DNA of 64,000 bases, taken from positions 2,666,001-2,730,000 of the forward strand of contig NZ_CP119108.1 in the NCBI RefSeq assembly GCF_029094505.1. Reading direction: 5' to 3'. How positions within the stretch are numbered: position 1 is the stretch's first letter; every line of letters starts with the position of its first letter. The stretch is from Microbacterium horticulturae. GTDB taxonomy: Bacteria > Actinomycetota > Actinomycetes > Actinomycetales > Microbacteriaceae. Shown here piece by piece: positions 53,432 through 62,760 of this stretch. Under the pieces are notes generated by a model. It did not search any database. It worked only from the letters and a program-made list of their open reading frames with translations, and was not told the origin of the DNA. The position numbers were made by a program, and so were the translations under genes.

Positions 53432-55504
53432 ATGACCCGGAACCCGCGCCCGTTCGATCTGGGGGCGCTCGCCTACGGCGGCGACTACAACCCCGATCAG
53501 TGGAGCGAAGACCTCTGGGCCGAAGACATCGCGCTCATGCAGGAAGCCGGTGTGAACATCGTGACGCTGCCGGTGTTCAGCTGGCCGCAGCTGGAGACCT
53601 CCCCCGGCGTCTACGACTGGGCCTGGCTCGACCGCATCATCGATCTGCTATGGGCCGGGGGCATCCACGTCGACTTGGCCACCGCGACGGCCACGCCACC
53701 TTCGTGGCTACTGCGTGCACACCCCGAGATGCTGCCGATGGATGCCGACGGCCGGCGCCTCGCGTTCGGCTCGAGGCAGGCGTACTGCCCGAGTTCGCCG
53801 GTGTGGCACGAGAACGTGGCGCGCCTGACCCGGGCGATGGCCGAGCGCTACGGTGAGCACCCCGCCGTCGTGCTGTGGCATGTCTCCAACGAGTACGGCG
53901 ACCACACCGCCCGCTGCTGGTGCCCAGAGTCGTCTCGCCACTTCCGTCGCTGGTTGCAGGAGCGCTACGGCACGCTCGAGCGCCTCAACGACGCGTGGGG
54001 CGTGAACGTGTGGGGCCAGCGCTACACCGACTGGGAGCACATCGAGGCCCCTCGGCGCGCCCCCGGGCCCATCAACCCGACGCAGTTGCTCGACTTCGAG
54101 CGCTTCTCATCCGACGCACTGCTGGACCTGTTCCGGCTCGAGGTCGACATCCTGCACGCCGCGACGCCCGACATCCCGGTCACGACGAACTTCATGAGCA
54201 TGTTCCGCGAACTGGACTACTGGCGCTTCGCCGAGGTCGAAGACCTCGTCACCGACGACGCCTACCCCGATCCCGCCGACTCCGCCTCGCACGTGGGCGC
54301 GGCCTGGAACTACGGGCTCATGCGGTCGCTGAAGGCCGGTCGGCCGTGGCTGCTGCTCGAGCAGTCGGCGAGCGCCGTCAGCTGGCGCGACGTGAACGTG
54401 CCCAAGCCCGACGGCAAGCTGCGCAGCGACAGCCTGCAGGCGATCGCGCACGGATCTGACGGGGCCATGTTCTTTCAGTGGCGCCAGGCGCGCTACGGGC
54501 AAGAGAAGTTCCATTCCGCGATGCTCGGCCAGCGCGGCGCACGCTCGCGCACGTTCGCGCAGGCAAAGGCACTGGGCGCCGAGCTGACGCGCCTGGCCCC
54601 GGTGCGCGGCACCCGGGTGCGCAGCCGAGCAGCCATCATCGTCGACTGGGACGCATGGTGGGGCTCGACCGCGGCCGAGTCGCTGCCGTCGCAACGATTG
54701 AACTGGGCGCGCCAAGTGCGCGCGTACCACCGCGCGCTGCACGCGCTGGGCCACCCCGTCGACGCGGTGCGCGCGACCGGGCCGTTCGACGGCTACGACC
54801 TTGTGCTCGCCCCTAACCTCTACATCGCCGACGCCGCGCAGGTCCAGGCTCTGACGGCGTTCGTCGAACAGGGCGGTCACGTGGTGGTCGGGCCGTTCTC
54901 AGGCGTCGTCGACACCGAAGAGAAGGTGCACCCCGGTGGTGCGCCCGGGCCGCTGCGAGCGCTGCTGGGCGTCGAGGTCGACGAACAGTGGCCGATCGCC
55001 GACGGGCAGCACGGGCAGATCACTTGCGGTGCTGACACCCTGGGCTTCACCGCATGGGCCGAGTGGCTCGAGGCTGGTGACGCCGAGGTGCGCGGCACCT
55101 ACGGCGGCGGCGACCTCGACGGCCGGCCGGCGATCACCCGCCGCGCGCAGGGCGCCGGCAGCGCCTGGTACATCAGCGCGATGCTCGACGACGACGCGCT
55201 GCAGACGGTGTTCCGCGACGTGCTGGCCGACGCGGGCCTGCCGGCGCGAGAGCGCGTCGACCAATCGCTCGATGCCGTGACCCGCTCCGATGCGCACACC
55301 GACTACACGTTCGTCCTCAATCACGGGCGCACCCCGCTGCAGGTCGTCGTGCCCGAGGGGCACGACCTGCTCACCGATACCGCGGTGGCGGGGGTGATGC
55401 AGCTGCCCGCGTTCGGCGCCGCTGTCATCGCCGCGCCCCGTGCCGACGGCATCCCGTTTCTCACCCTGACCGATTCTCCGCACACGCAAGGAGGGCACGC
55501 ATGA
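53432..55504 (+). CDS. Beta-galactosidase, GH42 family
   Basis: A 690-residue enzyme (usual length for GH42). The (beta/alpha)8 barrel begins 'LAYGGDYNPDQWSEDLWAEDIALMQEAGVNIVTLPVFSW'; acid-base Glu154 is in 'VVLWHVSNEYGDHTARCWC' and the nucleophile Glu (~310) in 'PWLLLEQSASAVSW'. The zinc-site Cys cluster (CPSS, CWCP) is present. Trimerisation and small C-terminal domains follow. No signal peptide, so it acts on imported galactosides. First gene of an operon continuing into the GcvP-like genes with a 4-bp overlap. Confidence 0.93.
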   Translation: MTRNPRPFDLGALAYGGDYNPDQWSEDLWAEDIALMQEAGVNIVTLPVFSWPQLETSPGVYDWAWLDRIIDLLWAGGIHVDLATATATPPSWLLRAHPEMLPMDADGRRLAFGSRQAYCPSSPVWHENVARLTRAMAERYGEHPAVVLWHVSNEYGDHTARCWCPESSRHFRRWLQERYGTLERLNDAWGVNVWGQRYTDWEHIEAPRRAPGPINPTQLLDFERFSSDALLDLFRLEVDILHAATPDIPVTTNFMSMFRELDYWRFAEVEDLVTDDAYPDPADSASHVGAAWNYGLMRSLKAGRPWLLLEQSASAVSWRDVNVPKPDGKLRSDSLQAIAHGSDGAMFFQWRQARYGQEKFHSAMLGQRGARSRTFAQAKALGAELTRLAPVRGTRVRSRAAIIVDWDAWWGSTAAESLPSQRLNWARQVRAYHRALHALGHPVDAVRATGPFDGYDLVLAPNLYIADAAQVQALTAFVEQGGHVVVGPFSGVVDTEEKVHPGGAPGPLRALLGVEVDEQWPIADGQHGQITCGADTLGFTAWAEWLEAGDAEVRGTYGGGDLDGRPAITRRAQGAGSAWYISAMLDDDALQTVFRDVLADAGLPARERVDQSLDAVTRSDAHTDYTFVLNHGRTPLQVVVPEGHDLLTDTAVAGVMQLPAFGAAVIAAPRADGIPFLTLTDSPHTQGGHA

Positions 55505-56895
55505 GCACCGCGTTCACGCACCCCTACATCCCGAACACCGCCGAAGCGACGAAGGCACAGATGCTCACCACGGTGGAGGCGTCATCCGTCGACGAGTTCT
55601 ACGCCGACGTGCCTGACCGGCTGCGCCTGCACCGCGCGCTGAACCTGCCGGAGCCGCTACCGGCAGAGCAGGACCTGGCCCGGCACGTGCGCGGCATCCT
55701 CGCAGCGAACCGTTCGACCGACGAGGTTCTGAGCTTTCTCGGCGCGGGCACGTACAACCACTACGTGCCGGCAGTGGTCGACGAGGTGATCCGCCGCAGC
55801 GAGTTCCTCACGGCGTACGCGGGCGAGCCGTATGAAGACCACGGCCGCTTCCACGCACTGTTCGAGTACCAGTCGCTCATGGGCGAGCTGCTGGCGATGG
55901 ATGTCGTGAACGTGCCGACCTATGACGGCTTTCAGGCCGCGGCCACCGGCATCGCGATGGCCGGGCGTATGACCGGGCGCGCTCGCGTGCTGCAAGTGTC
56001 TGACGTGTTGCCCGAGAAGCAGTCGAAGGTGCGCGACTTCGTGCGTGCCCGCATGCACGTCGAGGTCGTCCCGTGCCAGGGGGGGCTGGCCGACCTCGAC
56101 GCTCTCACGGCCGAACTCGGCGACGATGTGGCCGCGGTCTGGGTCGAGACGCCGAGTGCGACGGGTGCGCTCGAGACGCGCCTGCGTGAGATCGCGGATG
56201 CCGCGCACGCAGTCGGCGCGGTCGTCATGGTCGGCACGGACCCGATCGGGTACGGCGTGCTGGCCCCGCCGGCGCTCGCCGGCGCCGACATTGTCACCGG
56301 CGACATCCAGTCACTGGGCCTGCACCAGTGGTTCGGCGGGGCGCATGCCGGCTTCATCGCCGTGCACGATGACCCTCGGTTCGTCATGGAGCTCCCCTCG
56401 CGTCTGTTCGGCCTGGCCACGACAGATGTGCCCGGCGAGTACGGGTTCGGCGACGTCGCCTACGAGCGCACCTCGTTCGCACTGCGCGAGGAGGGCAAGG
56501 AGTGGGTGGGCACCGCCTCGGCCCTATGGGGCATCGCCGCCGGCGTCTACCTCGCCCTCATGGGCCCAGCCGGCATGGCCGAGCTCGGCGAGCTGTTGCT
56601 GGCCCGCACCCGTTACGCGCAGCAGGCGCTGGCCGCCGTCGACGGCATCAGGCTCGGCGACGACGCCGTGCATCTGCGCGAGTTCACGGTGCGCTTCGCC
56701 GACACCACCGCCGCCGCCGTCATCGAGGCGCTGCGCGCCGACGGCATCGAGCCCGGCGTCGCCGTGGGCGACGACACGCTGCTGGTTTGCGTCACCGAGA
56801 TGACCTCGCAGGCCGACATCGATCGGCTCGCGGCATCCCTCGCCCGCCTTTCCGCCCCCGCATCCGCTTCCGCACTCAAGGAGCAGCACGCATGA
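55501..56895 (+). CDS. Glycine dehydrogenase subunit 1-like protein (divergent GcvPA)
   Basis: A 464-residue PLP-fold protein matching the N-terminal half of split glycine decarboxylase ('YIPNTAEATKAQMLTTVEASSVDEFYADVPDRLRL', 'VLSFLGAGTYNHYVPAVVDEVIRRSEFLTAY'). The family's TPYQxExSQG substrate loop is replaced by AGEPYEDHGRF (residues 107-117), and 'NASxYDGATA' reads 'NVPTYDGFQA'. It overlaps the beta-galactosidase and GcvPB-like genes by 4 bp each. No gcvT, gcvH or lpd is nearby. The true reaction may therefore differ from glycine cleavage. Confidence 0.85.
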   Translation: MSTAFTHPYIPNTAEATKAQMLTTVEASSVDEFYADVPDRLRLHRALNLPEPLPAEQDLARHVRGILAANRSTDEVLSFLGAGTYNHYVPAVVDEVIRRSEFLTAYAGEPYEDHGRFHALFEYQSLMGELLAMDVVNVPTYDGFQAAATGIAMAGRMTGRARVLQVSDVLPEKQSKVRDFVRARMHVEVVPCQGGLADLDALTAELGDDVAAVWVETPSATGALETRLREIADAAHAVGAVVMVGTDPIGYGVLAPPALAGADIVTGDIQSLGLHQWFGGAHAGFIAVHDDPRFVMELPSRLFGLATTDVPGEYGFGDVAYERTSFALREEGKEWVGTASALWGIAAGVYLALMGPAGMAELGELLLARTRYAQQALAAVDGIRLGDDAVHLREFTVRFADTTAAAVIEALRADGIEPGVAVGDDTLLVCVTEMTSQADIDRLAASLARLSAPASASALKEQHA

Positions 56896-58484
56896 GCCTT
56901 CCCGTCGCACCCAAGCCGAGCCCGCGCCGCTTTCACCAGGCGCAGTGGGACGAGCCCATCGTGTTCGAGCTGCACTGCGCCGGCGAGCGCGGTATCGCCG
57001 TGACGCCGGTCGAGCCCGGCGTGCGCGAGGCCGTGGGTGACGTGGTCGCCGCACTGCCGGCATCCCTGCGCCGCCCCGCCCCGCCGCATCTGCCCGAGAT
57101 CGGGCAGATGCGTGTGCTCAAGCACTACCTGCGGCTGTCGCAAGAGACCCTGGGCTCTGACCTCAACGTCGACATCGGCCAGGGCACATGCACGATCAAG
57201 TACTCGCCGAAGATCAACGATCAGCTCATCGAAGTGCCACAGCTGCGCGAGTTGCACCCGCGGCAGAGCGAGGCCAGCGTGCAGGGCGCGCTCGAAATCA
57301 CGTGGCGGCTCGAGCAGCTCATGGCCGAGATCTCCGGCATGCACGCGGTGACGTTCCAGTCGCCGGGCGGCTCGGCCGGCATCTGGACGAACATCGCCAT
57401 GATCCGCGCCTATCACGCCGCCCGCGGCGAGGCGGAGCAGCGCGACGAGGTCATCACGACGATCTTCAGCCACCCGTCCAACGCCGCGGCCGCCAAAGAA
57501 GCCGGGTACAAGGTCATCACCGTGTACCCCGACGCCGACGGCTACCCCGATCTGACGGCGATGAAGGCGGCACTCAGCGACCGCACGGCGGCGATCATGG
57601 TGACCAACCCCGAAGACACGGGCATCTACAACCCGGCGATCCAACAGTGGGTGGATGCCGCGCACGGGGTGGGAGCGCTCGCTTCGTACGACCAGGCCAA
57701 TGCCAGCGGCATCCTGGGCATCACCCGTGCCCGCGAAGCCGGCTTCGACGTGTGCCAGTTCAACCTGCACAAGACATTCTCGGCCCCGCATGGCTGTGGC
57801 GGGCCGGCTGCGGCGGCCAACGCCGTCAGCGAGGCTCTGGCCCCGTTCCTGCCCGGTCCCCGCATCGTGCGAGAAGACGACGGCTTCGCCGTGCGCCAGC
57901 CGGGGCCATTGTCGATCGGGCACGTGGCGCCCGGGTTCGGGGTCGTGCTGCACGTCGTGCGCGCGTACGCGTGGATCATGGCGCTTGGTGCTGAGGGGCT
58001 GCGCACCGCATCGGAGATCGCCGTACTCAACAACAACTATCTGCTGCACGAGGTCACCCGCATCCCCGGCGCGTCGGCGCCGTATGCGACCGGGCGGCGG
58101 CGCATCGAGCAGGTGCGCTATTCGTGGCAGGAGTTGTTCGAGCAGACCGGCATCACCAGTGAGGAGATCGGGATTCGCATGACCGACTTCGGGTTCCACT
58201 ACTGGACGAGCCACCACCCCTATGTGGTGCCGCAGCCGTTCACGCTCGAGCCGACCGAGTGCTACTCCAAGGCCGAGATCGATGAGTACGTCGCGGCCCT
58301 GGCCGAGGTGGCCCGCGAGTGCCGCGAAGAGCCCGAGGTCGTACGCTCCGCGCCGCACAACCAGACCGTCCACCACACGCACCACGACGATCTCGACGAC
58401 CCCGAGCGCTGGGCGATCACCTGGCGCGCGTACCGCCGCAAGTACTTCGGCGAGACACCCGTCGACGACGTGGTGGCCGCCTAG
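56892..58484 (+). CDS. Glycine dehydrogenase subunit 2-like protein (divergent GcvPB)
   Basis: A 530-residue partner of the previous protein, carrying the PLP lysine (~294) in 'CQFNLHKTFSAPHGCGGP'. Compared with usual GcvPB, LGSCTMKYNPK reads GQGTCTIKYSPK, the PAAGAHGELTG loop reads SPGGSAGIWTN, and PHGGGGPGxGP reads PHGCGGPAAAA. A His-rich patch ('NQTVHHTHHDDLDD') lies near the C-terminus. Translationally coupled to GcvPA-like, so an alpha-beta complex is expected. Confidence 0.87.
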   Translation: MSLPVAPKPSPRRFHQAQWDEPIVFELHCAGERGIAVTPVEPGVREAVGDVVAALPASLRRPAPPHLPEIGQMRVLKHYLRLSQETLGSDLNVDIGQGTCTIKYSPKINDQLIEVPQLRELHPRQSEASVQGALEITWRLEQLMAEISGMHAVTFQSPGGSAGIWTNIAMIRAYHAARGEAEQRDEVITTIFSHPSNAAAAKEAGYKVITVYPDADGYPDLTAMKAALSDRTAAIMVTNPEDTGIYNPAIQQWVDAAHGVGALASYDQANASGILGITRAREAGFDVCQFNLHKTFSAPHGCGGPAAAANAVSEALAPFLPGPRIVREDDGFAVRQPGPLSIGHVAPGFGVVLHVVRAYAWIMALGAEGLRTASEIAVLNNNYLLHEVTRIPGASAPYATGRRRIEQVRYSWQELFEQTGITSEEIGIRMTDFGFHYWTSHHPYVVPQPFTLEPTECYSKAEIDEYVAALAEVARECREEPEVVRSAPHNQTVHHTHHDDLDDPERWAITWRAYRRKYFGETPVDDVVAA

Positions 58485-58488
58485 ACCC

Positions 58489-59670
58489 GTGCTCGCTCTC
58501 ATCGTCAACCCGGTCGCCGGGGTCGGCGGACCTGCCGGCCTGGCCGGCTCGGACGGCGTCGACGTGCAGGCCGACGCGGCCGTGCGCGGCGGCCTCTCGC
58601 GCGCCGATGCGCGCGCGACCGACGCCCTACGCCTGGTCGCCGCGGCTCGTCCGGGCACCCCGGTGCTGACGGCGGCCGGGGCGATGGGTGAGGATGCTGC
58701 GCGGCGCGCCGGCCTGGAACCGCATGTGGTCTACACCGCGGTGTCGGCGGCCACGACGCCTTCCGACACGACGGCCGCCGTGCGTTCGGCGATCGCCGCC
58801 GGGGCGAGCCTCGTGTTGTTCGCCGGCGGCGACGGCACCGCCCGAGACGTCGCGGCCGCGTTCGGCGACGGCGTGCCCGCCGGCGGGGCCGCAGCTCTCG
58901 GCATCCCGTCTGGCGTGAAGATGTATTCCCCCGTGTTCGCGATCAGCCCGAGTGCGGCCGGCGGCATGGCCGTGGCGTGGCTCGACGGGCCGCTGCCCGT
59001 GCAGGAGCAGGAGGTGCTCGACATCGACGAGGCGCAGCTGCGCCGCGCACACGTCGAACCGCGCCTGTTCGGCATGCTGCCCGTACCGCAGCGCGCCGGG
59101 CGAACTCAGGTCCGCAAGGCGCCGACCCCGGCCGGTGAGCACGCCGCCGTGGTCGCAGCCGCGCATGCGGCGGCGTCCCTGTTCCGCCCCGGCGTGCGGT
59201 ATCTGCTGGGCCCGGGTGGCACCATGGGCGAGCTCGGCCGCCGTCTCGGGCTGGCGACGACCGCGCTGGGAGTCGACGTGGTGCTCGACGGGCGTCTCGT
59301 GCGTGCGCGAGCCAGCGAGAGCGAGCTGCTCGACGAGATCGCGCGCGGCCCCGCGAAGGCGGTGGTAACGGTCATCGGCGGGCAAGGGTTCGTGCTCGGG
59401 CGTGGCAACCAGCAGCTGTCGGCGGCGGTGATCCGCGCACTCGGGCCCGATCCGCTCATCGTCGTCGCCCCCGAGCAGAAGCTCGTCGATCTACACGGCC
59501 GCCCGCTGCTGGTCGACACGGGCGACGCCGATGTCGATGCGTCGCTGACCGGCTATGTGCGCGTGGTCACAGGCCCCGGCACCGCCAGTCTCTACCCCGT
59601 CGTCGCGCCCGAGGCGGCGGCATCCACCCCTCACGACAACCACGAAGAAGGAGCACTCCATGCGACTTGA
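58489..59670 (+). CDS. ATP-NAD kinase-like (AcoX-type) protein
   Basis: A 393-residue protein from GTG 58489, 4 nt after the GcvPB-like stop. It starts 'VLALIVNPVAGVGGPAGLAGSDG' and carries the diacylglycerol/NAD-kinase core 'SLVLFAGGDGTARDVAAAF' (GGDGT) and 'LGIPSGVKMYSPVFAISP', the COG3199/AcoX arrangement, then 'YLLGPGGTMGELGRRLG' and 'VTVIGGQGFVLGRGNQQLSAAVI'. Members of this group are often found in catabolic operons; their substrate is usually unproven. It overlaps the SDR by 11 bp. Confidence 0.8.
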   Translation: MLALIVNPVAGVGGPAGLAGSDGVDVQADAAVRGGLSRADARATDALRLVAAARPGTPVLTAAGAMGEDAARRAGLEPHVVYTAVSAATTPSDTTAAVRSAIAAGASLVLFAGGDGTARDVAAAFGDGVPAGGAAALGIPSGVKMYSPVFAISPSAAGGMAVAWLDGPLPVQEQEVLDIDEAQLRRAHVEPRLFGMLPVPQRAGRTQVRKAPTPAGEHAAVVAAAHAAASLFRPGVRYLLGPGGTMGELGRRLGLATTALGVDVVLDGRLVRARASESELLDEIARGPAKAVVTVIGGQGFVLGRGNQQLSAAVIRALGPDPLIVVAPEQKLVDLHGRPLLVDTGDADVDASLTGYVRVVTGPGTASLYPVVAPEAAASTPHDNHEEGALHAT

Positions 59671-60418
59671 GAACAAGAAGGCCATCGTCACCGGCGGCGC
59701 CGGCGGCATCGGCCGCGCCACCTGCCTCGCGCTGGCCGCGGAGGGGGCCGAGGTGGCCGTCGTCGACCTCAACCAGCAGGCCGCGCAGGCTGTCGCCGAC
59801 GAGATCCGTGCCGCGGGAGGCTCGGCGATCGCGATCGGTGCCGATGTGTCGAGCGAGGCCGACATCACGCGCGTCGTGCAGACGGCGGTCGATGCGTTCG
59901 GCACGATCAACATCGTGCACAACAACGCGGGCATCATTCGCCGCACCACGGCGCTCGAGATCGACGTCGACGAATGGGACCTCGTCTTCGGCGTCAACGT
60001 GCGCGCGATCTATCTCATGTGCAAGCACGTCGTACCGATCATGGCTGCCGCCGGCAAAGGGTCGATCATCAACACCGGGTCGGGCTGGGGCCTGAAGGGC
60101 GGTGGGCGCGCCTTGTCGTACTGCGCCTCGAAGGGTGCGGTCGTCAACATGACCCGCGCGCTGGCGATCGATCACGGGCCCGCGGGCATCCGTGTGAACT
60201 CGGTCAACCCCGGTGACGTGAATACCGGGATGCTGCGCGACGAAGCCCGCCAGGTCGCTCAAGAGGAGAACTCGTTCCTCGCCGAATCGGCCGACCGGCC
60301 GCTGGGCCGCATGGGCGAACCCCGCGAGATCGCGGCCGCCGTGGTGTGGCTGGCCAGCGACGAGTCGTCGTATGTGACCGGCTCCGCCCTCGTCGTGGAC
60401 GGTGGCGGCATCGCCTGA
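59660..60418 (+). CDS. Short-chain dehydrogenase/reductase
   Basis: A 252-residue classical SDR with 'VTGGAGGIGRATCLA' (TGxxxGxG), 'NNAGII', Ser in 'IINTGSGWGLKGGG' and YCASK (Tyr-x3-Lys). 'VVDLNQ' after strand 2 favours NAD(H). AAGGAG lies before ATG 59660. Last gene of the GH42 operon; it could oxidise a sugar, a sugar acid or a hydroxy-amine made by the GcvP-like pair. Confidence 0.9.
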   Translation: MRLENKKAIVTGGAGGIGRATCLALAAEGAEVAVVDLNQQAAQAVADEIRAAGGSAIAIGADVSSEADITRVVQTAVDAFGTINIVHNNAGIIRRTTALEIDVDEWDLVFGVNVRAIYLMCKHVVPIMAAAGKGSIINTGSGWGLKGGGRALSYCASKGAVVNMTRALAIDHGPAGIRVNSVNPGDVNTGMLRDEARQVAQEENSFLAESADRPLGRMGEPREIAAAVVWLASDESSYVTGSALVVDGGGIA

Positions 60419-60540
60419 CCTTCGTTCTTGACCTCGTGATCCGCCCGTGCCTCGAATAGCCACGACACGCCGCCGGGGCACCCGCGCCGGCCACTGTCAC
60501 GCTGAGTTCTGAACACGACGAGAGTGGATGCCACGCCGGG

Positions 60541-60589
60541 CGCGCGGTTCGCTGGTGAACACCGTCGGGTGTGCACAGCGAACCGCGCG
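60541..60589 (+). repeat. 49-bp palindrome after the SDR gene
   Basis: CGCGCGGTTCGCTG (60541-60554) pairs perfectly with CAGCGAACCGCGCG (60576-60589), with TGAACACC/GGTGTGCA inside. It sits 120 bp past the SDR stop in a 236-bp gap and could end that operon, although no T-run follows. Confidence 0.75.
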
Positions 60590-60654
60590 GCGAGATGGCA
60601 CCCGCCACCAAGCGCGTCATGGGCTGACCTCACTCCGCACACTACGCTTTGACC

Positions 60655-61599
60655 GTGCGCCTCGCCGTTCTCGACATCGGGTCGAACACCGTCCACCTGC
60701 TGATGGCCGATGTCCGCCCCGGCGGGCGCCCGCTCGCGGTCACCAGCGAGCGCGCCGTCGTGCGCCTCATGCGCTTCCTCACTCCCGACGGCGCTATCAG
60801 CGACGAGGGTGTGGAAGCGCTGCGGGATGCCACGACCCGCGCCCGCGACATCGTCGCCGGCGAGCGCATCGACGAGTTCCTCGCCACCGCGACCTCCGCC
60901 GTGCGCGGTGCAACGAACGGCGCTGCCGTCATCGCGATGATCGAGCACATTCTCGGCACCGAGCTGCAGGTGCTCGATGGCGAGACCGAGGCGCGGCTGA
61001 CGTTCCTGGCGGTGCGGCGCTGGTTCGGCTGGGCGTCGGGCAACATCCTCCTGTTCGACATCGGCGGAGGGTCGCTCGAGCTGGCCACGGGTGCCGACGA
61101 GCTGCCCGACGTTGCGGCATCCGTCCCCCTCGGCGCCGGTCGTATGACGGTGCAGTTCATGCCCGACGATCCGCCCGGAGACGCCGCCGTCGAGGCGTTG
61201 CGCGCGCACGCGCGTGCGGTGCTGGCCCCGGTCGCCGACACGTTCGCCGCGCAGCCCCGCCCCGATCACATCGTCGGGTCGTCGAAGGCCATCCGGTCAC
61301 TGGCGCGGCTGGCGGGCTTTCCGGTCGCAGGCTGGAACGGAAGCGAGCGGATGCTGCTCCCCCGCGCCGCGCTGGGCTCGTGGATTCCGCGACTCGCCCA
61401 CATTCCGGCATCCGCCCGCCAAGAGCTCCCCGGGATCACGCCTGACCGCACGTTCCAGATCGTGGCGGGCGCGGTGGTGCTGCACACGGCCATGGAGATG
61501 CTCGGCGCCGGCGAGCTCGAGGTCAGCCCATGGGCGCTGCGCGAGGGCGTGCTGCTGCGCTACATCGAGTCGATGGCGTGGGACCACCTCGGGCGCTGA
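60655..61599 (+). CDS. Ppx/GppA-family phosphatase
   Basis: A 314-residue exopolyphosphatase/pppGpp phosphatase-family protein with the ASKHA motifs 'LAVLDIGSNTVHLLMADV' and 'NILLFDIGGGSLELATGA', then 'VPLGAGRMTVQF' and 'IVGSSKAIRSLARLAG'. It hydrolyses polyphosphate or pppGpp; short actinobacterial members of this kind are common. GTG 60655 is used; TTG 60649 would add two residues. Ends 'SPWALREGVLLRYIESM', the family C-terminus. Confidence 0.92.
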   Translation: MRLAVLDIGSNTVHLLMADVRPGGRPLAVTSERAVVRLMRFLTPDGAISDEGVEALRDATTRARDIVAGERIDEFLATATSAVRGATNGAAVIAMIEHILGTELQVLDGETEARLTFLAVRRWFGWASGNILLFDIGGGSLELATGADELPDVAASVPLGAGRMTVQFMPDDPPGDAAVEALRAHARAVLAPVADTFAAQPRPDHIVGSSKAIRSLARLAGFPVAGWNGSERMLLPRAALGSWIPRLAHIPASARQELPGITPDRTFQIVAGAVVLHTAMEMLGAGELEVSPWALREGVLLRYIESMAWDHLGR

Positions 61600-61605
61600 A
61601 CGCCC

Positions 61606-62760
61606 TCACCTCCGGCGCGCGGTGCCGACCTCGATTCTCATCAGGTCGCTCCCGAGCGTCAGCCGGCCGTCGTAGCCCGCGGCCCGCCCGCTCTCGCGCA
61701 GCTTCTTGCGCCACACGTGGTCGGGCACGACGCTCGGATCGACGGGGCTCAAGTGCGTGGCGACGAGGGCGCGCACATCGGCGGCCTTCGCGATCGCGCC
61801 GAGGTCACCGACATCGGTGTGCACGAGCTTGATGTGTTCGATGACCGCCTCCGGATACCCCAGCTTCGGCAGCGCCGCGAAGTCGGCGGTCTCGTGCAGC
61901 AGCAGGTCCGCGCCCGCAGCGAGTCGGATGATGTTGGGCGTGGGCGCTGTGTCGCCCGAGAAGACGACGCTGCCGTGGTCGGAGTCGAAACGGTACGCCA
62001 GTGCCGGCCAGACGGCACCGTGCGGCACGAGCGTCGCGGTGACCTTGACCCGGTCGTCTTCCATGACCGCGAACGGCTCCATCGTGGGCGCGGGGTTCGA
62101 CGCCGACGCGCCGGCCGACGCGGGCGGCAGCACATCGTGCACCGTGAGCATCGAGGCGGGGTCGGCGAAGAAGTGCTCGTCGAGGAAGAAGGTGGTGGAT
62201 GCTGCGAAGCTCTCGTTCGCGAGTCGGGTCATCTCCACCGTGCCCGGCGTCGTGCCTGTGGCCCCGCTGATCTGCGAGGGCAGACCCGATGCGCCGGGAC
62301 CCCATACGCCGATCGGCGACAGAAAGCCCTGTGCGCCGACGACGCCGCCGGCAAGGAGCGGGAAGGCGAAGTAGTCGACCGTGTGATCGGAATGCAGGTG
62401 CGTCAGGAAGATGGCGGTGAGGTCCGGCATCGACAGCCCCGCGCGCATGTACCGGCTGACGGCGCCCCGGCCGCAATCGATGACGTAGTTGCGCCCGTCC
62501 ACGGTGAGCACCGACGAGATGCCGTACCGGTCGGCTTGTGCGGGCGGGCCGCCCGCCGTTCCCAGCAGTGTCACCAACATACCGGCCGTCGAGGTCGGCT
62601 TCCTGCCAGGCAGCGTCTCGGCAGCCTGCGCGGGTGTCGAGCCGCCCACCAGACCGCCCATGGCTGCGGCGGCCGCGGTCGCCCCGGCAATGCCAAGCAG
62701 CCCGCGGCGGCTCAGGCCCCGTACGTCGTCACGGTGTCCCTCAGGTGCTGATCCATCCAT
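61606..62760 (-). CDS. Exported MBL-fold hydrolase with Tat-type leader
   Basis: A 384-residue protein from ATG 62760. 'LSRRGLLGIAGATAAAAAMGGLVGGSTPAQA' is a twin-arginine-type signal. The metallo-beta-lactamase domain has 'FLTHLHSDHTVDYF' (HxHxDH), 'FSGDTAPTPNI' and the downstream 'LLLHETADF' and 'LVATHLSP', as in tRNase Z/arylsulfatase-like members. Export means it is not a tRNA nuclease; substrate unknown. It is convergent with ppx. Confidence 0.88.
   Translation of the reverse strand: MDGSAPEGHRDDVRGLSRRGLLGIAGATAAAAAMGGLVGGSTPAQAAETLPGRKPTSTAGMLVTLLGTAGGPPAQADRYGISSVLTVDGRNYVIDCGRGAVSRYMRAGLSMPDLTAIFLTHLHSDHTVDYFAFPLLAGGVVGAQGFLSPIGVWGPGASGLPSQISGATGTTPGTVEMTRLANESFAASTTFFLDEHFFADPASMLTVHDVLPPASAGASASNPAPTMEPFAVMEDDRVKVTATLVPHGAVWPALAYRFDSDHGSVVFSGDTAPTPNIIRLAAGADLLLHETADFAALPKLGYPEAVIEHIKLVHTDVGDLGAIAKAADVRALVATHLSPVDPSVVPDHVWRKKLRESGRAAGYDGRLTLGSDLMRIEVGTARRR

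Noticed and set aside
55501..58484. Glycine riboswitch controlling the gcvP-like genes
   Set aside because: The genes have no leader of their own: they overlap the upstream beta-galactosidase, and no aptamer-like sequence is seen before that gene.
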